Notes under the pieces: generated by a model
The model's database searches: none
What the model was told of the DNA's origin: nothing
What the model saw: the letters and a program-made list of their open reading frames with translations, nothing else
Part shown: positions 8,795 to 18,375 of the stretch, piece after piece
Layout: every line of letters starts with the position of its first letter
Numbering within the stretch: the stretch's first letter is position 1
NCBI RefSeq assembly: GCF_008000895.1
Contig: NZ_CP042823.1
Coordinates: 4,319,001 to 4,383,000, forward strand
Source of the DNA: Methylobacterium sp. WL1
GTDB lineage: Bacteria > Pseudomonadota > Alphaproteobacteria > Rhizobiales > Beijerinckiaceae
Length of the DNA stretch: 64,000 nt
Direction of reading: 5' to 3'
Program-made: the position numbers and the translations under genes

Positions 8795-11203
8795 ATGAAC
8801 AGACACTCGACCAGCGCGGCCTTCCTGCGGGCCGACCCCGTGGGCACCGGCGCCGGCAGGCCGTGGCGGGACGCGCCGCGGACGCCCGATCCCGATTCCC
8901 AGGTCGCGATCCTGACGATCATGCGGCGGAACTGGCGGTCGATCCTGGCGCTTAGCGGCGTCGGGCTGATCGCCGCGATCATCTACGTCGCCACCGCGCC
9001 GTCGATCTACACCGCCAGGGCGCGGGTCTACATCGAGAGCCGGTCGAGCCCGGTCACGGCCCGCGACACGCCCGGCGCCGCGACCCCCCTGGAGATCCCC
9101 GAGGTCGAGAGCCAGGTCGAGTACATCCGCTCCGAGAAGATCGCCCTGGCCGCGGTGCACCGGCTCGGCCTGGCGCCGACGCAGGACCTGTCGGTGCCGC
9201 CGCACCCGCTGGTGGCGAAGGTCCGGGAGGGCATCGGCGCGGTCAAGCTGTTCGTCGCCGGCCTGATCGGCCTCTCCCCCGCTCCCAAGCCGGGCGTCGC
9301 GGCGGGCCCGGACGAGCGCCAGGCCGCGACCGTGCGGGAGAACCTGGAAGCCGCCCGCATCGGCGCGGCCTACGTCATCGAGGTCGGCTACAGCCTCGAC
9401 AACCCCACGACCGCGGCCGCCGTCGCCAACGCGGTGGCGGACGCCTACGTGGCCACGCAGTTGGAGAACCGGTCGCAGATCTGGAAGGTCGCCGGCGAGT
9501 GGATCCTGCCGCGGCTGAAGGAGATGCAGCAGCGCGCCAGCGCGGCCTCCCGCGAGGCCCAGACCTACAAGGCCGAGCACGCCATCATCGATCTCGGCAA
9601 GCGCGGCCTGGTGGGCGAGCAGCAGCTGGAGGAACTCAACACCGCGGTCGCCTCCGCCCGATCCAGGACTGTGGACGCCCGCTCGACCCGCGACCAGATC
9701 CGCGCACTGCTGGCCTCCGATATCGCCGATCCCGGCATCACCGAGGCCTTCAAGGACACGGTGATCATCCAGCTGCGCAAGCAGTACGTCGACCTTGTGC
9801 AGCGCGCCGACGACCTGAAGCGCCGCCTCGGCCCCGACCACGACGCGGTCACGGCGATCCAGAAGGACGTGCTGGCGGCCAAGCAATCCCTGCGGGCCGA
9901 GCTGGAGCGCCTTGCCGCCTCCCTGGACCGGGACTACGAGGTCGCCAAGGCCCGCGAGGACAGCATGTCGGCGTCCTTCGACGCGCTGATCTCGAAGACG
10001 CTCGTGACCAGCGAGGCGCGGGTGAAGGCGAAGGAGCTCGACCGGGCGGCCGAGACCTACGACCAGATCTACACGAACCTGCTCAGCCGCTACATCGACG
10101 CGGTCAACCAGCAATCCTACCCGCAGCCCTCCGCGCACGTGATCACCCCGGCGAGCGTCCCCGAGCGCCCGAGCGCGCCGCGCGGCGGCCTGATCGTGAT
10201 GCTCGGCATGCTGGTCGGGGCCGGCCTCGGCGTCAGCGGCGCCTTCGCGCGGCACTGGTTCGACCGGACCCTGCGGTCGCCCGGGCAGATCACCGGCCAG
10301 GGCCTGTCCTGCCTGGCCGCCCTCCCCGAGCTGCGGCGCGAGCCGGGCTACCGGGCCGCCCTGGCGCTGGCGCAGAGCCACGCCGACGAGGCCCTGCGGC
10401 CGGCCAGCGTCGAGGCGTTCAAGGCCGGCGCGGTGCGGTACATGCCGCAATCGATCTTCGTCGAGCGGCTGCACAGCCTGAAGTCGCACCTGATCGGCAA
10501 CGACCGCCGCGGCCCGGTCTTCGCCATCGGGGTGACCTCGGTGGGGGCCGGCACCGGCAAGACCACCTTCGCGAGCAACTTCAGCCAGTTGCTGGCCCGG
10601 TCGCGCGCAGCCTCCGCGAGCCGGATCCTGCTGATCGACGCCGACGTGCGGCAGGCGACCCTGTCGCGGCTCAGCCAGGCCTCGGACCAGCGCGGGCTCC
10701 TCGACGTCCTCGCCGGCCGCTGCTGCGCCGAGGAGGCCGTCCGGCCCCAGCCCGGGGACGTGCGCCTGCTCGCCTGCGGCAGCCTCCACCCGGGCGACCC
10801 GCATTTCAGCGACCTGATGACCCCGGAGGCGATCGCCAGCCTGGTCCGCGACGAGCGCACCAATCTCGACCGCATCGTGGTGGACCTGCCCCCAGCCGAC
10901 GATCTGCCGACCCTGCGGCCGCTCCTCGACATGCTGGACGGGGTGATTCTCGTGGCCGAGGCGGGCAAGACCAACATCGACGACGTGATCGCGGCCGTCC
11001 AGGATCTGGAATCGAGCGGCTGCACCGTCCTGGGCGTCGTGCTTAACAAGACCAACGCCACGCCGGCGGTCCGGCGCGGCACCCTGGTGGACGCCCTGGT
11101 CCGCCGCGCCGCCGCGATGCGGCCGACCGCCCAGCCCCGGCTCGCCCGGTCCTGGCGCCGCCGCCCGGGCGCCGAGGCGACGGATGCAGGAGCCTCCGTG
11201 TGA
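8795..11203 (+). CDS. Wzz/CpsD-type polysaccharide co-polymerase (ExoP-like)
   Basis: An 802-residue inner-membrane protein. The Wzz N-terminus has one membrane segment (residues about 50-72, then TAPSIYTARARVYIE), a long periplasmic coiled coil, a PxxP-like stretch (PASVPERPSAPRGG) and a second membrane segment near residues 463-485. The cytoplasmic C-terminal domain has Walker A GAGTGKTT (near residue 585), Walker A-prime ILLIDADVR and Walker B DRIVVDLPP. Such proteins set chain length and drive export. The C-terminal tail is arginine-rich and has no tyrosine cluster, so the usual tyrosine autophosphorylation site is absent. ATG 8795 has GAGG upstream; an in-frame ATG at 8762 would add 11 residues. 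Confidence 0.9.
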   Translation: MNRHSTSAAFLRADPVGTGAGRPWRDAPRTPDPDSQVAILTIMRRNWRSILALSGVGLIAAIIYVATAPSIYTARARVYIESRSSPVTARDTPGAATPLEIPEVESQVEYIRSEKIALAAVHRLGLAPTQDLSVPPHPLVAKVREGIGAVKLFVAGLIGLSPAPKPGVAAGPDERQAATVRENLEAARIGAAYVIEVGYSLDNPTTAAAVANAVADAYVATQLENRSQIWKVAGEWILPRLKEMQQRASAASREAQTYKAEHAIIDLGKRGLVGEQQLEELNTAVASARSRTVDARSTRDQIRALLASDIADPGITEAFKDTVIIQLRKQYVDLVQRADDLKRRLGPDHDAVTAIQKDVLAAKQSLRAELERLAASLDRDYEVAKAREDSMSASFDALISKTLVTSEARVKAKELDRAAETYDQIYTNLLSRYIDAVNQQSYPQPSAHVITPASVPERPSAPRGGLIVMLGMLVGAGLGVSGAFARHWFDRTLRSPGQITGQGLSCLAALPELRREPGYRAALALAQSHADEALRPASVEAFKAGAVRYMPQSIFVERLHSLKSHLIGNDRRGPVFAIGVTSVGAGTGKTTFASNFSQLLARSRAASASRILLIDADVRQATLSRLSQASDQRGLLDVLAGRCCAEEAVRPQPGDVRLLACGSLHPGDPHFSDLMTPEAIASLVRDERTNLDRIVVDLPPADDLPTLRPLLDMLDGVILVAEAGKTNIDDVIAAVQDLESSGCTVLGVVLNKTNATPAVRRGTLVDALVRRAAAMRPTAQPRLARSWRRRPGAEATDAGASV

Positions 11204-12441
11204 CGGCGTTTCGCGCGGCGTCGGGTTCGCGGTCGCAAGGAAGGTTGAATGGGCCGCGCGCCATGACGCCGATTGCGCCGGATGCCGCGTTGCCCGGCGC
11301 CGGGCCGGTGGGCCGTGTCGCCTTCTTCGGCCACGACCGGATCGAGCCGACGATCCGGAAGCGGGTCGGCGCCATCCGGGAGACCGGCTGGTCGGTGGTT
11401 GAGTACATGTTCGTGCGGGCGCGGGTCGGCCTCGCCGATCCCGGGACCACCGGCGACGTCGTGCCGCTCGGGCAGACCGTGGATCGGCAGTACGGACGGC
11501 GGCTCCCGATGCTGGCGCTCGGGATCGTCCGGGCGCTGGCACGGTGGCGGGACCTGCGCGCCGCAGACGTGGTCTACGTGCGCAACCTCGACATGGCGCT
11601 GGTGGCCTGGGCCTCGACCCGGCTCGCGGGCAGCCGGGCGCCTCTGGTCTACGAGGTGCTCGACATCCAGCGCCTGATGGTGCGGCCGGACCGGGTCGGA
11701 CGGGTCGCCCGGGCGGTGGAGCGCTGGATCCTGGGCCGCAGCGCGCTGCTGGTCGTTAGCGCGCCGGACTTCGTGGGCCGCTACTTCGGGCCGGTCCAGG
11801 GTTTTTCGGGCCCCTGGCACCTCCTCGAGAACAAGGTCATGGCGCACCGCCTCGCCGAGGTGGCGCACCGGATCGACCGCGACCGCAGCGCCGGGCCGCC
11901 CTGGGTCATCGGCTGGTTCGGCACGCTGCGCTGCCGCCGGAGCCTGACCATCCTGGCGGCGGTGGCGCAGGCGCTGGGCGACGCGGTGCGGGTCGTGATC
12001 GCCGGCCGGCTCTCCGAGGAGGATATCGACCCGCAGGCCTTCGCGGAGACGCTGCGCCGGCATCCGAACATGTCGTTCCGCGGCCCCTACGCCAATCCGG
12101 AGGAGCTGCCCGACATCTACGGCGGCGTCCACTTCAGCTGGGCGGTCGATTACTTGGATGACGGCCTCAACTCGGACTGGCTGCTGCCGAACCGGCTCTA
12201 CGAGGGCGGCCTGTGCGGGGCGCTGACGCTCGCGCGCGCCGAGACCGCCACGGGCCGCTACGCGGTGGCCGAGCAGCTCGGGTGGGCCTTCCCGGAACCG
12301 CTCGAGGACGCCGTCATCGCGTTCCTGCGCGGCCTCGACGGGGCGACCTACGCGGCGATGCACGGCGGGCTCGCTACCCGGGCGATCACGGACTTCGTCG
12401 ACGTTCACGGCATGCGCGACCTGCTGGCCCGGGTCGCCTGA
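11200..12441 (+). CDS. GT4-type glycosyltransferase (ExoL-like)
   Basis: A 413-residue GT-B fold glycosyltransferase. It has GRVAFFGHDRIEPTIRKRV near the N-terminus, DVVYVRNLDMALVAWA, then the C-terminal donor-site half with GWFGTLRCRRSLTIL, RHPNMSFRGPYANPEELPDIY and LPNRLYEGGLCGA. Length and order resemble the succinoglycan transferase ExoL. GTG 11200 overlaps the stop of the co-polymerase gene (GTGA) with GGAG seven bases upstream. An ATG at 11263 is a possible internal start. Third gene of the export operon; a hairpin follows at 12455-12481. Confidence 0.85.
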   Translation: MTAFRAASGSRSQGRLNGPRAMTPIAPDAALPGAGPVGRVAFFGHDRIEPTIRKRVGAIRETGWSVVEYMFVRARVGLADPGTTGDVVPLGQTVDRQYGRRLPMLALGIVRALARWRDLRAADVVYVRNLDMALVAWASTRLAGSRAPLVYEVLDIQRLMVRPDRVGRVARAVERWILGRSALLVVSAPDFVGRYFGPVQGFSGPWHLLENKVMAHRLAEVAHRIDRDRSAGPPWVIGWFGTLRCRRSLTILAAVAQALGDAVRVVIAGRLSEEDIDPQAFAETLRRHPNMSFRGPYANPEELPDIYGGVHFSWAVDYLDDGLNSDWLLPNRLYEGGLCGALTLARAETATGRYAVAEQLGWAFPEPLEDAVIAFLRGLDGATYAAMHGGLATRAITDFVDVHGMRDLLARVA

Positions 12442-12454
12442 TTGGTTTTCTCGC

Positions 12455-12481
12455 GCGGCGCGGCGATTTACGCCGCGCCGC
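12455..12481 (+). terminator. probable terminator hairpin after the export operon
   Basis: An 11-bp GC-only inverted repeat (12455-12465 with 12471-12481) closes an ATTTA loop, 14 bases after the glycosyltransferase stop. It has no T-run afterwards, so it may be a Rho-assisted or weak terminator. Confidence 0.5.
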
Positions 12482-13398
12482 CGGACGCGGGCTGGGGCCG
12501 GATTCGGGCGCATCGTCTCCGCCCCGCGACCGGGCGCTGACGGACTCACACATCCGGTGGTGCGCGACGGCCGCACGAGGAAGCGCGGATCCTCGCCCGT
12601 TGCGGGAAATGGGGCCTGTCGCGCTCTGAAAGCGAGACTGCCTCGAGCCTGTGGGGCCCGCAGCGGACGGGCACGCCCGGATCGGGGGGCGCCGGTTACG
12701 TAGTTCCGACGGGCGCCCCCGCGCGGGGGCGAATCGATCGGCTCAGGATGCGGCGTGCCGGCCACCGAAAGCCCTGATTCGGGGGTGATTCGCCATCGGA
12801 CCGGCGGTTCGAGCCTCCAAACCGTCATCATATCTACAAAATCAGTCCAGCAACTCAGTTTCAGCGGCGAAAACTGGATTCGCCACCGCGCTGGAGTGCG
12901 AGATAGGCGGGGCAATTAGACATCAGTCGAATAGGCTAAACAATTTGGCCAAGGCCGCATCCGGTGACGGAATCCGATCCCCGAACCGGCAGGCCGCCGA
13001 GGCGGAAATAGCCGCCGCGACATTTCAATTCTTTGGTTGCCAAAAACTTGCGATCGACCGCCTGGATACGGTCGATCGACCGCAATGAACCAGACCAGAC
13101 ACCAGAAGATCGCACGGATGCAGGACGAGATCTACGATCCGGATCGGCGGTCACTGCACCAGTAGCTACGTACGTAGTTTGTGACTGTTTTGATATGCGT
13201 AGAAATTTAATCAACCCGGAGCAGATAGGGTATTTACAGCCGATTTTACGAAAGTTAGCATTATATCCACGGTCATCGAGAGCCTTTCAATAAGGCGCCG
13301 AACAGACCGCCATCCGCTAGTGTCATGTCGACGGCGAGTTCGTGGGTTTCCACGCCCTCGCCTGACAACGGGCTTCCTGCGAAAGGAGGTAATTTCCT
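12482..13398. other. long AT-richer intergenic region before the LuxR-type gene
   Basis: About 900 bases without a gene I can support. GC content falls clearly after 12,780. It holds a short inverted repeat CGATCGACC / GGTCGATCG with a 10-base spacer near 13,050-13,080 and a perfect 12-bp palindrome at 13166-13177. Short open frames on both strands (e.g. 13033-13293 plus) have no recognisable protein features. The region probably carries the promoter and operators of the LuxR-type gene. Confidence 0.5.
13166..13177. promoter_or_regulatory. 12-bp perfect palindrome, candidate operator
   Basis: The sequence CTACGTACGTAG is self-complementary and lies about 220 bases upstream of the LuxR-type gene in AT-richer DNA. 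Dimeric HTH regulators bind such sites, so autoregulation is possible. No binding consensus is known to me for this protein; the role is inferred from position and symmetry. Confidence 0.3.
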
Positions 13399-14226
13399 AT
13401 GGCCAGTCTTGGTACTCGAGACGAGCGCGTCATCGTCGAGCGGGATAGTCCCAGGAGCCGCAGCGGCTTTCCGGGAGCGCAGGGCGGTGACGGTTCGGAC
13501 GTCATCGAGCGGCGGGACCCGACCCTGGCCCGCACGAACCGCATCGTGATCATCGATCGCCGGCAACTCGTCGGTCGGTGCCTGGCCGCATCCCTCCGGG
13601 AGGCCGACAAGGACACCGTGTTCGAGGTGTTCCCGGACATCGAGTCGTGGAAGCGCCAGACCCCGTTCGCGGCCGCCAACGTGGTCGTGCTGTGCCGGCC
13701 GGACGGCAACCTGTCGGAGACCGAGTGGGCCGAGGTCACCCGGGAGCTGGCCCTGCTGCAGGGCGAGGTCGACGCGCCCCCGGTCGCGGTCATCTCGGAC
13801 GGGGAAAACCTCGACCAGATCGTGCGGACCATCAAGCTCGGGGTGAAGGGCTACATTCCGACGACGACCTCGGTCGACATCGCCCTGCAGGCGCTCCAGC
13901 TCGTCCAGGCGGGCGGCGTCTACATCCCGGCGGAATGCCTGTTCCCGCTTCTCGCCAGCATCAAGGTCGAGGAGCCGGTCGAGCCCGGCGAGGACGAGAT
14001 CTTCTCCCCGCGCCAGCTCTGCGTCGCCCGGGCCCTGCGCAAGGGCACGCCGAACAAGATCATCGCCTACGAGCTGAACATGTGCGAGAGCACGGTGAAG
14101 GTTCACGTCCGCAACATCATGAAGAAGCTGAAGGCGAAGAACCGCACCGAGGTCGCGTACCTGACCAACAAGTACTTCCTGCGCGAGGATTCGAGCCTGG
14201 CCGCCGTGAAGGCCCCGGCGGCCTGA
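13399..14226 (+). CDS. LuxR-family regulator with degenerate receiver domain
   Basis: A 275-residue protein. Residues about 45-170 look like a receiver domain (NRIVIIDRRQLVGRCLAASL, then PPVAVISD and LGVKGYIPTTTSVD), and residues about 202-265 are a LuxR-type HTH (FSPRQLCVARALRKG, then NKIIAYELNMCESTVKVHV). The usual phospho-aspartate after the third strand is replaced in VVVLCRPDG, and the first acidic pair is only ID, so phosphorylation by a kinase looks unlikely. A very strong Shine-Dalgarno AAAGGAGGT (13382-13390) precedes ATG 13399. Its place between the export operon and ugd suggests control of exopolysaccharide genes, which is inference. Confidence 0.87.
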   Translation: MASLGTRDERVIVERDSPRSRSGFPGAQGGDGSDVIERRDPTLARTNRIVIIDRRQLVGRCLAASLREADKDTVFEVFPDIESWKRQTPFAAANVVVLCRPDGNLSETEWAEVTRELALLQGEVDAPPVAVISDGENLDQIVRTIKLGVKGYIPTTTSVDIALQALQLVQAGGVYIPAECLFPLLASIKVEEPVEPGEDEIFSPRQLCVARALRKGTPNKIIAYELNMCESTVKVHVRNIMKKLKAKNRTEVAYLTNKYFLREDSSLAAVKAPAA

Positions 14227-14251
14227 ACGCCGCCCGGCCGCGCCGGCCCCG

Positions 14252-14299
14252 ACAGAGCGCCGTGCCCGATCCATCCGCGATCGGGCACGGCGCTCTGTT
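14252..14299. terminator. bidirectional terminator between luxR-type gene and ugd
   Basis: An 18-bp perfect stem (14253-14270 with 14280-14297) closes a 9-base loop, and TTTT follows on the plus strand. It lies between the convergent stops at 14226 and 14330, so it can serve both genes. Confidence 0.88.
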
Positions 14300-14329
14300 T
14301 TGAGCCGGACCGCCCGCAGGGCGGCCGCC

Positions 14330-15687
14330 TCAGCCGACGGCCAGCAGCGGCCGGGCCGCGGGCTCGACCCGGACGCGGCAGGCTCCTCGGCGCGGCCGAC
14401 GCTGGTATAGGCGAACCCGTGCAGCCGGGCCTCCTCGGGCCGGTAGACGTTGCGCAGATCGACCAGGACCGGAATGCGCATCGTGGCGTGGAGCCGCGGC
14501 AGGTCCAGCGCCCGGAACGCGTTCCACTCGGTGACGATCACCAGGGCGTCCGCACCCTCCGCGCACGCGTAGGCATCCTGCGCGAAGTCCACGCCCGGCA
14601 GGAGCGGCCGGGCCTGCTCCATGCCCTCCGGGTCGTAGGCGCGGACATGGGCGCCGGCATCCTGCAGGCCGGCCACGATCGCGAGGGCGGGCGCATCGCG
14701 CATGTCGTCGGTGTTCGGCTTGAAGGTCAGCCCCAGCACCGCGATCGTCTTGCCGCGGACCCCGCCGCACGCCTTGATGACCTTGCGGGCCATGCCGCGC
14801 TTCCTCTGGTCGTTGACCGCGACCACGGTCTCGACCAGCCGCAGCGGCGTCCCCGCATCCTGGGCGGTCTTGACCAGAGCCAGCGTATCCTTGGGGAAGC
14901 ACGAGCCGCCGTAGCCCGGCCCCGCATGCAGGAACTTGCCGCCGATCCGGTTGTCGAGGCCCATGCCGCGGGCGACCTGCTGCACGTCGGCGCCGACCTG
15001 CTCGCACAGGTCGGCGATCTCGTTGATGAAGGTGATCTTGGCGGCCAGGAACGCGTTGGCGGCGTATTTCGTCAGCTCGGCGGTGCGCCGCGACGTCACC
15101 AGGATCGGCGCCTCGTTGAGGTAGAGCGGCCGGTAGACCTCGCGCATCACGGCCTCGGCCCGGGGATCCTCGGTGCCGACGACGATCCGGTCCGGGCGCT
15201 TGAAGTCGGAGATCGCCGCGCCCTCGCGCAGGAATTCCGGGTTCGACACCACGGCGAAGTCGGCGTCCGGCCGCAATTCGCGGATGATGCGCTCGACCTC
15301 GTCGCCGGTGCCCACCGGGACCGTCGACTTCGTCACCACCACGGTGAAGCGGGTCAGCGCCCGGGCGATGCTGCGGGCCGCCTGGTACACGAAAGAGAGG
15401 TCGGCGAAGCCGTCGCCGCGTCGCGAGGGGGTCCCCACCGCGATGAACACCGCGTCGGCCTCCGCGACGGCGAGCTCCAGGTCGGCGACGAAGGACAGCC
15501 GGCCCTGGCGGACGTTCTCCGCCACGAGGGCACCGAGCTCGGGCTCGTAGATCGGGATCTGCCCGGCATTCAGTGCATCGATCCGGTCGCGGTTGGTGTC
15601 GACGCACACGACGCTGTGGCCGAAATCGGCCAGGCACGCCCCGGAGACCAGCCCGACATAGCCCGACCCGACCATCGTGATGTTCAT
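14330..15687 (-). CDS. ugd: UDP-glucose 6-dehydrogenase, frameshifted at its C-terminus
   Basis: Oxidises UDP-glucose to UDP-glucuronate for polysaccharide synthesis. The N-terminus MVGSGYVGLVSGACLADFG is the NAD site, NPEFLREGAAISDF and the catalytic cysteine motif GPGYGGSCFPKDT follow, and GLTFKPNTDDMRDAP marks the C-terminal domain. The body is intact to YTSVGRAEEP. A one-base loss near 14376-14392 then shifts the frame: as written the protein would read on, antisense through the LuxR-type gene, to 13273 (914 codons in the open frame). The other frame gives RVRVEPAARPLLAVG and a stop at 14330, which makes a normal length of about 452 residues. Start ATG 15687 has GAGG upstream. Confidence 0.88.
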
Positions 15688-16007
15688 GCTCGCCTCGTCG
15701 CACCGCGCGCCCTGTGAGTCCGGTCTACGGCGGCGGCGGCGGGGCGGCACCTCATGACTTAGGCGTAGGGCCGGTCGGCGGGACGGGGTACGGGCGCGGT
15801 CGCGGGGCTGCCCGGCCCCAAGGCCGGCCGGATACCTCGCTAGGCTTAGGTTCGGCCGCTCCCGCGGTGTTCCCCGGCCACGCAAGAGACCAGGCAGCCT
15901 AAAAGCTAAGTCTTTTTCCCTTCTATTAGGCCGGATCTCATGGGGTTTAGACGGAGACGATCGCAGGGACGAACTCTCTCGGGGATTTTCGCAGGGGGAG
16001 AGCCCGT
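15688..16007. other. intergenic region between divergent ugd and DUF6894-like gene
   Basis: This 320-base gap separates two divergent genes and should hold both promoters. GC-rich DNA near ugd gives way to an AT-richer stretch at 15,900-15,930 (TAAAAGCTAAGTCTTTTTCC). I see no clear -35/-10 pair or strong palindrome. Confidence 0.4.
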
Positions 16008-16229
16008 TTGGCCGCACGCTTCTACTTCGAGCTTGCCAACGCCGAGATCACGCTCCACGACCCGACGGGCGTCGAGGCCACCGACCTCGAGGAAGCCCTG
16101 TTCGAAGCGCGCAGCGTCATCGCCGAGATGGCCGACGAGATCGCCGACGCGCATCCGGGGCCGCCCTGGACCCTGCTGGTGCGGGACGAGGCCGGATGGC
16201 TGGTCGGGCGCTTTCCGATCCGCAAATGA
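16008..16229 (+). CDS. DUF6894-like small protein
   Basis: A 73-residue cytoplasmic protein with the pattern RFYFELANAEITLHDPTGVEA, EALFEARSVIAEMADEI, then WTLLVRDEAGWLVGRFPIRK. It is clearly paralogous to the gene at 26734-26955, with the same length and layout. The likely start is TTG 16008 with a GGGGGAG ribosome-binding site about 10 bases upstream. This family of small proteins is common in Methylobacterium and Bradyrhizobium; its function is unknown. Confidence 0.8.
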   Translation: MAARFYFELANAEITLHDPTGVEATDLEEALFEARSVIAEMADEIADAHPGPPWTLLVRDEAGWLVGRFPIRK

Positions 16230-16301
16230 CCGGACGCGCGGCCTTTACCGGTTGTTAACCCTTCGTTCGGAGGATCGAGACGCCTTCGATCAGGGACAAC
16301 C

Positions 16302-16523
16302 ATGGCCAGACCGACGTCCTCGCCCGATCCGCGCGTCGCCGCGCTGGCCGACGCCACCGCCGCCGGCCTGGCGCAAGCCGCACAGGCCCTGGCGGAGCGC
16401 GGCGATCCCGAGACCGCCGAGACCCTGCGCGCGATGGCGCGGCACAACCGGGTCGCGGCGCTCAAGCTGCGGACGATGCGGGGCGTGGCGCAGGACTGGA
16501 TGGGCCTGGCGCGTACCGCCTGA
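16302..16523 (+). CDS. small hypothetical protein
   Basis: A 73-residue, alanine-rich, helical protein (LADATAAGLAQAAQALAERG, then MARHNRVAALKLRTMRGVAQDW). No signal peptide or membrane segment. ATG 16302 follows an AGGGA ribosome-binding site. It lies between the DUF6894-like gene and a repeat-like hairpin. Family unknown; codon use fits real coding sequence. Confidence 0.6.
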   Translation: MARPTSSPDPRVAALADATAAGLAQAAQALAERGDPETAETLRAMARHNRVAALKLRTMRGVAQDWMGLARTA

Positions 16524-16585
16524 ACCCGGGCGATCCGATCGTCCGGACGACTGCTCTCCCGCACTCCCGCACGACGGATCGGGCC

Positions 16586-16616
16586 GGACGCCCCTCCCTG
16601 CGGGGGAAGGGCGTCC
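16586..16616. repeat. hairpin in a probable interspersed repeat
   Basis: GGACGCCC pairs with GGGCGTCC across CTCCC/GGGGGA with one mismatch, between convergent genes ending at 16523 and 16678. The surrounding 16,580-16,680 sequence, with its translated look TPLPAGEGR, resembles short repeats scattered in alphaproteobacterial genomes. It may also serve as terminator. Copy number cannot be judged from one window. Confidence 0.4.
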
Positions 16617-16677
16617 CGGCGGGCGATGGGTGAGGGACAGCGTCGGCGGCCTGCGGCGCTCGAACCGGCGGGAGCCG

Positions 16678-18375
16678 TCACGCCGCGCGCATGGTGGCCA
16701 GCAAGCGGTCGACCTCGGCGGTGAGACGCTCGGACTGGCGTGACAGGCCGGTCGCGGCCGAGAGCACCTTGGCGGCGGCTTCCCCGGTCTGCTCGGAAGC
16801 ACCCGCGACACCGACGATGTTGCCGGTGACCTCCCGGGTCCCGGCGGTGGCCTGGGCGATGTTGCGCACGATCTCCTGGGTCGCCGCGCCCTGCTGCTCG
16901 ACCGCGGCGGCGATCGAGCTCGCCACCCCGTTCAACTCACGGATCCGGTTGGTGATCGTGCCGATCGCGCCGACGGCCTCGCCGGTGACGCCCTGGATCC
17001 GGCCGATCTGGCTGGCGATCTCCTCGGTCGCCTTGGCGGTCTGGCCGGCCAGCTCCTTCACCTCGGAGGCCACGACGGCGAAGCCACGGCCCGCCTCGCC
17101 GGCGCGGGCAGCCTCGATCGTGGCGTTGAGCGCCAGCAGGTTGGTCTGGCTGGCGATCGCCGAGATCGTCTGCACCACGTCGCCGATCCGCGTGGCCGCC
17201 GCACTCAGCTCGGCAACCAGGGCGGCGGTCTGGTCGGCCTCGCCGACGGCCCGCTGGGCCAGATCGGTGGACCCCTGCACCTGCCGGCCGATCTCCTGGA
17301 TGGAACCACCGAGTTCCTTGGTGGCGGCCGCGACCGTGTTGACGTTGGCGGCCGCTTCCTCGGCCGCCATCGCCACCGCGCCGGATTGGGTGCCGGCCTC
17401 CTGGGCGATGTCCGTCATCGCCCGGGCGGTGACTTGCAGCTCCGTGGCCGAGGACGCGACCTGATCGACGATGCCGGCGACCGCCTGCTCGAAGCCCTGG
17501 GCCAGGTCCAGCCGGGCGCGCCGGCGCGCCGCGGAGGCCGCGGCATCGGCGGCCAGCTTGTGCTCGGCTTCCTCGGCCGCGCTGCGGGCGACGCTCTCCT
17601 TGATGCGCTCGACCGCGCGCCCGACCGCACCGATCTCGTCGCCACGGCGCGCCTCCGCGATGACCGCGTCGATCTCGCCTTTCGCCATCCGCTGCAGGAC
17701 GGCCACGAGGCTGCCGAGGGGCCGGGTCACACCGAACACGATGATGGCGCCCGAGAGGGCCAGGGCGGCGAGCAGCCCCGCCGCGGCCGAGCCGATCAGG
17801 ACCAGCCGCGCCTGCTTGGCCGCGGCCTCGGTGGCGTTCTTCCCATCGGAGAGGCGGGCATCGACCCGCCCCTCGTAGACCCGCGCGGTCCGGTCGAACC
17901 GCTTCGCGACCTGCTGGCTCGTCCCCATGGCCAGCTGCGTGGCGGCGGCCTGATCGTTCTTCAGCGCGAGCGCGTTGGATCTGTCGAGGACATCGTAATA
18001 CTCGCGCGTGATTGTACCGATCTCGAGCAGCAGGTCCCGCACCTCCTTCTTCAGCGCGCCCTCGGCGAGCGTCGCGATATCGTCCGCCGTGCCCTTCACC
18101 GCATCGCGATACGCCTTCTCGAAGTCGGACATCTCGTTCTGCGGCTGACCGATGATGATCGCGCGGTTCATGAGGCCGGCGGTCTGCACGTTCTGCCGGA
18201 CCCGCGCGAACGCCTCCAACCGCGCGACGTAATAATCCACCAACACGTGGTTACGCTCGGTGATATTCCCCAACATACTGAGCGTATAATAGATCGTTCC
18301 AACGCTCACGAGCGCCATGATTAAGATCGGCACAAACATCTTGTGCAGTATTCTTAAGCGTTCAAAGATTTTCAT
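16678..18375 (-). CDS. transmembrane methyl-accepting chemotaxis protein
   Basis: A 565-residue chemoreceptor. Residues 10-33 form the first membrane segment; residues about 35-190 are a periplasmic four-helix-bundle-type sensor ([16 protein letters not shown]); a second membrane segment lies near residues 192-215 ([20 protein letters not shown]), followed by HAMP ([20 protein letters not shown]). The signalling tip [19 protein letters not shown] is near residue 405. No NWETF-type CheR tether ends the protein (LLATMRAA). It stands alone, about 18 kb from the che cluster. ATG 18375 lies in AT-rich DNA that shares an 11-mer with the promoter region of the other large receptor gene at 36849. Confidence 0.93.
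   Translation of the reverse strand: MKIFERLRILHKMFVPILIMALVSVGTIYYTLSMLGNITERNHVLVDYYVARLEAFARVRQNVQTAGLMNRAIIIGQPQNEMSDFEKAYRDAVKGTADDIATLAEGALKKEVRDLLLEIGTITREYYDVLDRSNALALKNDQAAATQLAMGTSQQVAKRFDRTARVYEGRVDARLSDGKNATEAAAKQARLVLIGSAAAGLLAALALSGAIIVFGVTRPLGSLVAVLQRMAKGEIDAVIAEARRGDEIGAVGRAVERIKESVARSAAEEAEHKLAADAAASAARRRARLDLAQGFEQAVAGIVDQVASSATELQVTARAMTDIAQEAGTQSGAVAMAAEEAAANVNTVAAATKELGGSIQEIGRQVQGSTDLAQRAVGEADQTAALVAELSAAATRIGDVVQTISAIASQTNLLALNATIEAARAGEAGRGFAVVASEVKELAGQTAKATEEIASQIGRIQGVTGEAVGAIGTITNRIRELNGVASSIAAAVEQQGAATQEIVRNIAQATAGTREVTGNIVGVAGASEQTGEAAAKVLSAATGLSRQSERLTAEVDRLLATMRAA

Noticed and set aside
8456..11542. 1028-codon minus-strand frame opposite the co-polymerase gene
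   Set aside because: Translation is Arg/Gly/Asp-rich low-complexity sequence without motifs, typical of antisense frames in high-GC DNA; the plus strand has a clear Wzz/CpsD protein.
10348..12915. 855-codon minus-strand frame opposite the ExoL-like gene
   Set aside because: No domain or codon signature; it is a shadow of two real plus-strand genes.
13033..13293. 86-codon plus-strand frame before the LuxR-type gene
   Set aside because: No ribosome-binding site, no recognisable composition and it spans candidate operator palindromes.
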